Program-made: the position numbers and the translations under genes
From: Treponema sp.
GTDB lineage: Bacteria > Spirochaetota > Spirochaetia > Treponematales > Treponemataceae
DNA: 6,090 nt
Assembly (NCBI GenBank): GCA_024691265.1
Contig: JAILNT010000222.1
Location: 1-6,090, forward strand
Direction of reading: 5' to 3'
The notes under the pieces: model-generated
What the model saw: the letters and a program-made list of their open reading frames with translations, nothing else
The model's database searches: none
What the model was told of the DNA's origin: nothing
Part shown: positions 1 to 5,260 of the stretch, in pieces
How the letters are laid out: every line of letters starts with the position of its first letter
Numbering within the stretch: the first letter of the stretch is position 1

Positions 1-120
1 ACCCTACGTACTCCACGAGGAAGAGAAATCGGAGGAGCCTGCGGGCAGCTAGGAAAAGTATCAATAGTAAAAAAAGACTCAAACACACAGCAGATAGATT
101 CTGATGATGATAATTATTAA
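1..120 (+). CDS. rlmN: 3' end of RlmN-type radical SAM rRNA/tRNA adenine C2-methyltransferase (partial)
   Basis: Only the last 39 codons are in the window, ending at TAA 118-120. The visible segment reads TLRTPRGREIGGACGQLGKV, followed by a short charged tail rich in Asp (SDDDNY at the very end). The A-C-G-Q-L signature near the C-terminus is the hallmark of the RlmN/Cfr family. Its Cys (codon 14 of the fragment, bases 40-42) corresponds to the cysteine that becomes methylated and carries the methyl group to C2 of adenosine. RlmN modifies A2503 of 23S rRNA and A37 of some tRNAs in the cytoplasm, using SAM and a 4Fe-4S cluster. Cfr shares this motif, so the fragment cannot strictly exclude it, but a chromosomal housekeeping setting favours RlmN. 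The iron-sulfur CxxxCxxC motif lies upstream, outside the window. The gene ends its transcription unit: a terminator hairpin starts 17 bases after the stop. Confidence 0.85.
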   Translation, partial: TLRTPRGREIGGACGQLGKVSIVKKDSNTQQIDSDDDNY

Positions 121-136
121 AAAATAATTAGTTTTT

Positions 137-180
137 ATAAAAGCCTGAAAAGCAAGACTGTTTCTTCAGGCTTTTATTTT
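137..180 (+). terminator. Intrinsic terminator after rlmN
   Basis: The arms at 137-149 and 165-177 pair perfectly over 13 bp (core AAAAGCCTGAA with TTCAGGCTTTT) around a 15-base loop. The 3' arm runs straight into a T-rich tract (TTTTATTTT at 172-180). It lies 17 bases after the rlmN stop and separates that gene from the promoter of the first mutase. The A-tract/T-tract symmetry means it might also work on the minus strand, but no minus-strand gene ends here. Confidence 0.9.
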
Positions 181-251
181 ATATTTCCCAGAAAAAAAAA
201 CTTCGATTAATAAAGATTTATATAAATAGCTATTCTAACCCCTTAAAAGAC

Positions 252-288
252 ATGACAATGATTATAAATCCATGTTATAATACTAGCC
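252..288 (+). promoter_or_regulatory. Sigma70-type promoter for the first mutase, with extended -10, predicted leaderless
   Basis: A perfect TATAAT lies at 276-281, preceded by an extended -10 TG at 273-274. A -35 of ATGACA (252-257, five of six matching TTGACA) sits 18 bases upstream. Transcription normally starts about 7 bases after the -10, which gives 288-289, essentially the A of the ATG at 289. The region just before the ATG has no Shine-Dalgarno sequence, which fits a leaderless message. The start site is inferred from spacing. Confidence 0.7.
261..281. repeat. Perfect 7-bp inverted repeat overlapping the -10 element
   Basis: ATTATAA (261-267) and TTATAAT (275-281) are exact reverse complements separated by 7 bases, and the right half contains the whole -10. 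This could be an operator. The sequence is pure A/T, however, and such a repeat can arise by chance around a TATAAT box, so significance is uncertain. Confidence 0.35.
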
Positions 289-2130
289 ATGGAACACAAT
301 ATGATTTTGTCGGCATCTGGCTGGAGGAAAGTTTTTGTCGAATCTGGAGATGAAAATGATTCTGGTTCAGAAATTGGTGACGATAACTCAGCACTTGTTG
401 CCATTGCTGCTAATACATTCATAGATTATATAGTCAAAAAAACAGGCAATAGGCAGCCTTCAATCGTTTTAGGTAGAGATACTCGCCCAACGGGAACTGC
501 TATTGCTGATATAATGATTAGAATATTCTCTTTACGAAACATTCCGATTCAATATATTGGTATCGCTGCGGCTCCTGAAATAATGGCATATAGCAAAACA
601 CAAGATGGTTTTGTATATATATCAGCAAGTCATAATCCTATTGGTCATAATGGTATAAAATTTGGTCTTGGTGACGGTGGAGTTTTATCTGCTGCAGAAG
701 CTACTTTACTTGCAGAAGATTTTAAAACAAGATGTGAAAAAGATGATGCCATCGATGAAGCCGTTAGAATGGTTCTTGCTTCAAATGATGAAGAAGTAGA
801 CTGGTTTTATGCAGAATCTATGGCATATAAGAAAGCTGCTACAGCCGAATATCATAATTTTTCACGTGAAGTTATTTCAGCTACTAAAAATGCAAACTTC
901 CAGAATTATGTATTTAGCAAAATACGACAGCGTATCAAATACAATTCATTAGGTATTGTTGTTGATATGAATGGCTCTGCTCGTACTATGTCTATAGATA
1001 AATCATTTTTTGAAGAATGTGGTATTACCTATTATGGAATAAATGATAATCCTGGACAAATTGTACATGAAATCATTCCTGAGCCTGAAAATCTTGTATA
1101 TTGTGCAAGAGAAATGGAAAGATTGCAGAAAGAAGGTCATGAAGATGCTATTCTTGGCTACATGCCAGATTGTGACGGTGACCGTGGCAATATAGTTTAC
1201 TGGGATTCAAGCGAAAAAAAGGCAAAAGTTCTAAAAGCACAGGAAGTATTTTCTCTTTCAGTACTTGCAGAGCTTTCTTTTATGACTTGTGTAAATGAGA
1301 TTTCTTTACAGGAAATGTCATCACTTGAAACTTCTATTTCAAGTGAACAGAATCTTGCAATCGCTGTTAACGGCCCTACTTCAATGAGAATTGATGAAAT
1401 TGCAAAGGCTTTTAATGCTAAAGTTTACAGGGCTGAAGTGGGAGAAGCAAATGTTGTTAATCTTGCAAGAGCTTTAAGGCAAAGAGGTTACGACGTAAGA
1501 ATACTAGGTGAAGGTTCTAACGGTGGAACTATTACTCACCCGGCAGCAGTAAGAGACCCTCTAAACACAATTTTTGCACTTGTAAAACTTCTTACCATAA
1601 GAGATTTTATGGATAACGAAGGTTGCATGCATAAAGGTTTGTTCCATATCTGGTGTGACGCAAGGGGAATAGAAGAAAGCTATGATGATAACTTCAAAAT
1701 CGAAGATATCATAAAGACACTACCTGTTTACACAACAACGGGCGTTTCTGAAAAGAGGGCTGTTCTTCATATTAAGACTTCTGACCATGGAATCTTAAAA
1801 GGAAAATTCCAAAAGTTATTTGAATCTTCATGGAAAAAGAATCTTCCTATTTTTAAGCAGCGTTATGGAATTGAATCTTATAAAGCCGTATGCACAAATG
1901 GTGTTACACAAAAATCTGATATATCAGACTTTTCTATAAGTGGCAAAGGCGGATTAAAAGTAATATTTTATGACAAGAATAATGAAGCTGTTGCATTTAT
2001 ATGGATGAGGGGAAGTGGTACAGAACCTGTATTCAGAATAATGTGTGATGTAAAAGGTCATAATCCTAAGCTTGAACATCTCTTGCTTGAATGGGAAACA
2101 AGAATGCTCAATCATGCAGATAAAGACTAA
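289..2130 (+). CDS. Divergent alpha-D-phosphohexomutase (phosphoglucomutase/phosphomannomutase family), 613 aa
   Basis: The protein is a cytoplasmic phosphohexomutase, a family that moves phosphate between C1 and C6 of a hexose through a phosphoserine enzyme. All four family landmarks are visible in order. The active-site loop SASHNP holds the phosphoserine (S114). The metal loop DCDGDR covers 294-299, with D294, D296 and D298 as ligands. The sugar loop GEGSNGG covers 407-413, and the phosphate loop RGSGTEP covers 574-580. Oddities are the length (613 aa against roughly 450-580 for common relatives), an N-terminal ASGWRK where most members have a TSGIRG-like motif, and a sugar loop without the usual Ser-Gly-His ending. 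The substrate is therefore uncertain: glucose-, mannose- or another hexose-phosphate. An in-frame TAA at 265-267 makes ATG 289 the earliest standard start. ATG 301 (M5) is an alternative with a weak GGA upstream. It is probably cotranscribed with the next mutase, 46 bases downstream, with no terminator between. Confidence 0.85.
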   Translation: MEHNMILSASGWRKVFVESGDENDSGSEIGDDNSALVAIAANTFIDYIVKKTGNRQPSIVLGRDTRPTGTAIADIMIRIFSLRNIPIQYIGIAAAPEIMAYSKTQDGFVYISASHNPIGHNGIKFGLGDGGVLSAAEATLLAEDFKTRCEKDDAIDEAVRMVLASNDEEVDWFYAESMAYKKAATAEYHNFSREVISATKNANFQNYVFSKIRQRIKYNSLGIVVDMNGSARTMSIDKSFFEECGITYYGINDNPGQIVHEIIPEPENLVYCAREMERLQKEGHEDAILGYMPDCDGDRGNIVYWDSSEKKAKVLKAQEVFSLSVLAELSFMTCVNEISLQEMSSLETSISSEQNLAIAVNGPTSMRIDEIAKAFNAKVYRAEVGEANVVNLARALRQRGYDVRILGEGSNGGTITHPAAVRDPLNTIFALVKLLTIRDFMDNEGCMHKGLFHIWCDARGIEESYDDNFKIEDIIKTLPVYTTTGVSEKRAVLHIKTSDHGILKGKFQKLFESSWKKNLPIFKQRYGIESYKAVCTNGVTQKSDISDFSISGKGGLKVIFYDKNNEAVAFIWMRGSGTEPVFRIMCDVKGHNPKLEHLLLEWETRMLNHADKD

Positions 2131-2163
2131 ATATAATGTTCAGAAAATATAAGACAGGTATAT

Positions 2164-2169
2164 AAGGAG
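2164..2169 (+). promoter_or_regulatory. Strong Shine-Dalgarno (AAGGAG) of the second mutase
   Basis: AAGGAG lies 7 bases before the ATG at 2177, an ideal spacing that fixes this start. It shows that the organism does use Shine-Dalgarno initiation for genes inside operons. That contrasts with the starts at 289, 4014 and 4604, which have none. Confidence 0.85.
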
Positions 2170-2176
2170 TAATTAT

Positions 2177-3964
2177 ATGGATTCTAAAGAAATACTTGAA
2201 AGAGCCAAGAAGTATATCGAAGAAGAAAAAGATTCAAGATTCAGCAAAGAAGTTGAAGAACTTATCGCAAAAAATGATATGAAAGAGCTTGAAGACCGCT
2301 TTTATCAATCACTTGAATTTGGTACAGGTGGTTTAAGAGGTATCATGGGAGGCGGAACAAACCGCATGAATCCTCTTGAAATAAATCTTGCGACACAAGG
2401 TCTTGCAAATTATGTTATTAAGGCTTTCCCTGAAAAGGCAAAAAATGGAACTTTAAGTGCAGTAATTGCTTATGACAGCCGCCTTAATAGTGATGTATTT
2501 GCAGAAGCTACAGCTTGTATTTTTGCAGCAAACGGAATTAAAGCTTATCTTTTCACATCTCTCCGCCCTACTCCAGAGCTTTCTTTTGCAATTAGAACAC
2601 TTGGAGCTGATACAGGTGTTGTTGTAACAGCAAGCCACAATCCAAGAATGTACAATGGTTACAAAGCTTACTGGAATGACGGTGCCCAGGTTATTGAACC
2701 TCATGATAAGGGAATTATCAAAGAAGTAAATGCTGTAAAAGAAGTTAAATCAATTTCAAAAGAAGAAGCTATAAAGAATGGAAAGCTCGTTCTTATTGAT
2801 AAAGAAATTGATGAAAAGTTCTGGTCAATGACAAAAGACCAGCTTTTCCGTCCTGAGCTCATAAAAGAACACGCAAGCGATGTACAGGTTGTTTATACTC
2901 CTTTACACGGAACTGGTGCTATGCATGTTGAAAAAGTTCTTGGTGATTTAGGTCTTAATGTTACTACAGTTCCAGAACAGAGAAAACCTGATGGTAATTT
3001 CCCTACTGTAGAAAAGCCAAATCCAGAAGAAGCACCAGCATTGAAACTCGCTGTAGAGCTTGCTGAAAAAGAACATGCTGATGTTGTTATGGCTACAGAC
3101 CCTGACGCAGACCGTTTCGGAACAGCTTTCCCAGGAAAAGACGGAAAATATGTTCTTGTTACAGGTAATCAGATGGGAGCTTTGCTTTTCGACTATGTTG
3201 TTTTAAGCCGCAAAGAACTTGGCAAGATGCCTAAAAACCCTGCCTGTATCCGTTCTATCGTAACATCTCCTTTTGTTGACCAGATTGCAAAGAAAAACGG
3301 AATTGAACTTATTGAATGTCTTACAGGTTTCAAGTGGATTGCAGCTATTGAAGCACAGTTTGAGAAGGATAACAGCAAATCTTATGTATTCGGTCTTGAA
3401 GAAAGCTATGGCTATAAGGTTGAAAAAGAAGTAATGGATAAAGACGGTGTTTCTGCTGCTGCTATGTGTGCAGAAATGACTCTTTACTGGAGAAGCCAGG
3501 ACAAGACATTACTTGAACGCTTGAATGACCTTTATAAAGAATACGGCTATTTTGAAGATAGAGCTGTTTCTCAGTATTTCCCAGGAGAAAGCGGAAGTGC
3601 TGTTATGGCTGGAATTATGACAAAGCTTCGTGAAGAAGGCTTAAAGACTCTTGGAGGAAAGAAAGTTGTTAAGATTCGTGATATTAAAGAATCTATCGAA
3701 TTCAATCCAGATGACAAGAGCAATTCAAAGCCTTTAAGCTTCCCAAAGAGTAACGTTTTACAGTTCTTCCTTGAAGGCGGTACAATCGTAAGTGCACGTC
3801 CATCAGGAACAGAACCAAAGATTAAATTCTACATAAACAGTACTGCACCTGTAAAAGATGGTACAGATGAAGGACTTGCAGAAGCTAAAAAGGAAACTGG
3901 AGCTTTGTGTGACGCAATCACAGCAGAGATTAAATCAATTCTCGATGCAGCATCAAAAGCATAA
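2177..3964 (+). CDS. Phospho-sugar mutase (phosphoglucomutase/phosphomannomutase, PGM2/PgcA-like), 595 aa
   Basis: The enzyme probably interconverts glucose-1-phosphate and glucose-6-phosphate, possibly also mannose phosphates, linking glycogen, sugar-nucleotide and envelope synthesis to glycolysis. All domain signatures are intact: the N-terminal FGTGGLRG (48-55), the active loop TASHNP with phosphoserine S153, the metal loop DPDADR (308-313), the sugar loop GLEESYGY (406-413) and the phosphate loop RPSGTEPK (541-548). The length of about 595 aa and the FGTGGLRG and EESYGY motifs fit the long PGM2/PgcA-like branch. Members of that branch include bacterial phosphoglucomutases and eukaryotic glucose-1,6-bisphosphate synthase and phosphopentomutase, so substrate range is not settled by sequence alone. 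It follows the first mutase by 46 bases in what looks like an operon. Isoleucine is rarely encoded by ATA here, unlike in its neighbours, which together with the strong Shine-Dalgarno hints at higher expression. No ordinary terminator follows; see the hairpin at 3985-4022. Confidence 0.92.
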   Translation: MDSKEILERAKKYIEEEKDSRFSKEVEELIAKNDMKELEDRFYQSLEFGTGGLRGIMGGGTNRMNPLEINLATQGLANYVIKAFPEKAKNGTLSAVIAYDSRLNSDVFAEATACIFAANGIKAYLFTSLRPTPELSFAIRTLGADTGVVVTASHNPRMYNGYKAYWNDGAQVIEPHDKGIIKEVNAVKEVKSISKEEAIKNGKLVLIDKEIDEKFWSMTKDQLFRPELIKEHASDVQVVYTPLHGTGAMHVEKVLGDLGLNVTTVPEQRKPDGNFPTVEKPNPEEAPALKLAVELAEKEHADVVMATDPDADRFGTAFPGKDGKYVLVTGNQMGALLFDYVVLSRKELGKMPKNPACIRSIVTSPFVDQIAKKNGIELIECLTGFKWIAAIEAQFEKDNSKSYVFGLEESYGYKVEKEVMDKDGVSAAAMCAEMTLYWRSQDKTLLERLNDLYKEYGYFEDRAVSQYFPGESGSAVMAGIMTKLREEGLKTLGGKKVVKIRDIKESIEFNPDDKSNSKPLSFPKSNVLQFFLEGGTIVSARPSGTEPKIKFYINSTAPVKDGTDEGLAEAKKETGALCDAITAEIKSILDAASKA

Positions 3965-3975
3965 TATTATACTTT

Positions 3976-4005
3976 CTGATATTAAAAAGTTATTCCGTCT
4001 ATACA
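3976..4005 (+). promoter_or_regulatory. Candidate promoter for the exonuclease gene, predicted near-leaderless
   Basis: A -10-like TATACA is at 4000-4005, with a -35-like CTGATA at 3976-3981 (four of six matching TTGACA) and an 18-base spacer. Predicted initiation near 4012 falls about 2 bases before the ATG at 4014. It is weaker than the promoters at 252 and 4566 and has no extended -10, so the gene may instead be read from the mutase operon. The spacing to the ATG matches the other two SD-less genes. Confidence 0.45.
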
Positions 4006-4022
4006 ACGATGGAATGACTTTT
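3985..4022 (+). promoter_or_regulatory. 15-bp hairpin spanning the exonuclease start codon
   Basis: Bases 3985-3999 pair with 4008-4022 without a bulge, giving 13 Watson-Crick pairs and two G-U wobbles (3991 with 4016, 3997 with 4010). The 8-base loop (4000-4007) contains the TATACA hexamer. The ATG at 4014-4016 lies in the 3' arm. Both imperfect pairs are G-U in the + strand RNA but would be A-C in the opposite strand, which favours an RNA structure made from the + strand over a DNA operator. It ends in CTTTTGTT, so it could also act as a weak terminator for the mutase operon. Its T-tract is much poorer than those of the two clear terminators. The function is inferred; the pairing is seen directly. 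Confidence 0.6.
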
Positions 4023-4511
4023 GTTGCATTCGATACAGAAACAACAGGACTGCATTCATCTACAGATAGAATTCTAGAGATTGGTGCAGTCAAATTTAAT
4101 AAGAATGGCGAATTGGGGATTTATTCTGAACTTATAAATCCTTTAATTCCTATTCCCAAGATAGCAAGCGATGTAAATCATATAACAGATATGATGGTTA
4201 AAGATAAGCCTTGTATAAAGGATATTCTACCTTCATTCGTTGATTTTATTTCTGGAACTGTTCTTATAGCACATAATGCACCTTTTGATTTGTATTTTGT
4301 AAATGCAGAATTAGAACGAAACGGTTTTAAGCCTATGACAAATGATGCTATAGATACATTGACTCTTTCTCGTTCAGTTTATCCTGACTTTGAAAGACAT
4401 AAATTACAATATTTGGCTGAAAGATTGAATATCAATGTTCAAGATGCTCATAGAGCTTTTGATGATGCTAGAGTTTGTAAAGAAATATTTATAAGAATGG
4501 TAACTAAATAA
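4014..4511 (+). CDS. DnaQ-like DEDDh 3'-5' exonuclease, 165 aa
   Basis: This is a single-domain 3'-5' exonuclease of the DnaQ superfamily, which hydrolyses nucleotides from 3' ends using two metal ions. The catalytic set is complete. ExoI is FDTETTG with D7 and E9, ExoII is AHNAPFD with D92, and ExoIII is HRAFDD with H146 and D151 (the HxAxxD form typical of DEDDh). The order and spacing resemble the polymerase III epsilon subunit and PolC exonuclease domains. At 165 aa it is little more than the catalytic core, with no evident polymerase-binding tail, so the role may be replication proofreading, repair or RNA trimming. ATG 4014 is the only standard start after the mutase stop, and it places the ExoI motif at the expected N-terminal position. 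No Shine-Dalgarno sequence is seen, and the start lies inside a hairpin. The frame is open further upstream only through overlap with the mutase gene. A terminator follows the stop directly. Confidence 0.9.
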   Translation: MTFVAFDTETTGLHSSTDRILEIGAVKFNKNGELGIYSELINPLIPIPKIASDVNHITDMMVKDKPCIKDILPSFVDFISGTVLIAHNAPFDLYFVNAELERNGFKPMTNDAIDTLTLSRSVYPDFERHKLQYLAERLNINVQDAHRAFDDARVCKEIFIRMVTK

Positions 4512-4515
4512 ATAG

Positions 4516-4556
4516 AGAACGTCCGTTTATTTTCTTAAGCGGGCGTTTTTATTTTA
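4516..4556 (+). terminator. Intrinsic terminator after the exonuclease gene
   Basis: Bases 4518-4528 pair with 4537-4547 over 11 bp, including two G-U pairs, around an 8-base loop, with possible A/T and G-U extension at the base. The GC-rich core is followed by TTTTT (4546-4550) and ATTTTAT. It begins within 10 bases of the stop codon and isolates this gene from pth. Confidence 0.88.
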
Positions 4557-4565
4557 TAAGTCTGT

Positions 4566-4594
4566 TTGCTCATGATAATACAAAATGCTATACT
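4566..4594 (+). promoter_or_regulatory. Sigma70-type promoter of pth-mazG, extended -10, near-leaderless
   Basis: The -35-like TTGCTC (4566-4571), a 17-base spacer and TATACT (4589-4594) form a good promoter, with an extended -10 TG at 4586-4587. Predicted initiation near 4601 is about 3 bases before the ATG at 4604. It sits just downstream of the preceding terminator, as expected for an independent transcription unit. Confidence 0.68.
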
Positions 4595-4603
4595 CTCGTC
4601 ATT

Positions 4604-5260
4604 ATGATTTCTTTAATAGCGTTTTTAGGTAATTACGGCAAAGAATATACTAACACAAGGCACAATGCTGCATGGCAATTTGCTTCTACACTTTCTTTTT
4701 ATAATAAACTTTCATGGCAGTCAAAATTCAAGGGAGAATACGCAGTTGCAGATACTTCTTCTCTTGCCCAATGGTTTGCAGAAACTGGACTTTATACAAA
4801 AAAAGATGGCTCTGCTCCTATTGTTCCCGATTCAGCCCCGCAAAAGATTTATTTTCTAAAACCTTTTACATATATGAACTTGAGTGGAGAAAGTGTTATA
4901 GAACTTGCACATTTCTACAAAATAAAGCCTGAGGAAATTCTTGTTGTTCATGATGAGCTTGAACTTCCTATTGGAACTATAAGCTTGAAATGGTCTGGTG
5001 GTTTGGGTGGACATAACGGACTTCGCTCTATGAAATCATCTTTTGGGACTGCTGATTTCTGGCGTTTAAGATTTGGTATAAGTAAGCCTGAAAACAGAGA
5101 CATTGCAGATTATGTACTTAGCAATTTTACGGAAAATGAAAAAATAGTACTATCACAGGCTTTCAGTGAAGCAGGAAGTTTACTTGCAAAGTTAATTCTT
5201 TCTACAGATCCTCAAAGGCTTATAGCATCATGGGGAAAGAAAAAGGTGGCAAGTCTATGA
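4604..5260 (+). CDS. pth: Peptidyl-tRNA hydrolase (Pth), 218 aa
   Basis: The enzyme cleaves the ester bond of peptidyl-tRNAs that drop off ribosomes and so recycles tRNA; it is essential in most bacteria and cytoplasmic. The family residues are present: the N-terminal LGNYGKEYTNTRHN with N10 and catalytic H20, FTYMNLSG with N92, VVHDELELPIG with D117, and GGLGGHNGLRS with N138. These match E. coli N10, H20, N68, D93 and N114. The usual NPG is NYG here. Relative to the E. coli enzyme (194 aa) there is an extra stretch of about 25 residues at roughly 50-78, between the first conserved block and the MN motif, which accounts for the greater length. No Shine-Dalgarno sequence precedes ATG 4604, and no standard in-frame start lies between the promoter and it. 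The stop overlaps the mazG start by 4 bases (ATGA), so the two are translationally coupled. Confidence 0.95.
   Translation: MISLIAFLGNYGKEYTNTRHNAAWQFASTLSFYNKLSWQSKFKGEYAVADTSSLAQWFAETGLYTKKDGSAPIVPDSAPQKIYFLKPFTYMNLSGESVIELAHFYKIKPEEILVVHDELELPIGTISLKWSGGLGGHNGLRSMKSSFGTADFWRLRFGISKPENRDIADYVLSNFTENEKIVLSQAFSEAGSLLAKLILSTDPQRLIASWGKKKVASL
5243..5249 (+). promoter_or_regulatory. Shine-Dalgarno of mazG inside the end of pth
   Basis: AAGGTGG lies 7 bases before the ATG at 5257, within the last codons of pth (Lys-Lys-Val-Ala). It resembles AAGGAGG with one change. Together with the ATGA overlap it supports 5257 as the mazG start and translation coupled to pth. Confidence 0.7.

Noticed and set aside
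181..251. Possible small gene or RNA element between the rlmN terminator and the mutase promoter
   Set aside because: The stretch is AT-rich with no open frame of note, no stable hairpin and no recognisable riboswitch; it appears to be plain spacer DNA.
2132..2137. Perfect TATAAT just after the first mutase stop, as a separate promoter for the second mutase
   Set aside because: No acceptable -35 is found 16-18 bases upstream and there is no extended -10 TG. The gap is AT-rich, so the hexamer is easily chance. Cotranscription is the simpler reading, though an internal promoter is not excluded.
2453..2704. Minus-strand open frame inside the second mutase
   Set aside because: It lies wholly within a gene with intact catalytic motifs, and its Cys/Ser-rich translation looks like the antisense of coding DNA.
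3193..3378. Minus-strand open frame inside the second mutase
   Set aside because: It is short, opposite conserved coding sequence, and has no recognisable domain or start signal.
3858..4013. A 52-codon upstream extension of the exonuclease starting at ATG 3858
   Set aside because: It overlaps the well-conserved end of the mutase gene in another frame. The added residues do not resemble an exonuclease N-terminus, and ExoI motifs normally sit right at the start, as they do from ATG 4014.
4665..4932. Two short + strand open frames within pth in other frames
   Set aside because: They overlap a clear pth gene, have no ribosome binding site, and have low-quality, codon-shadow composition.
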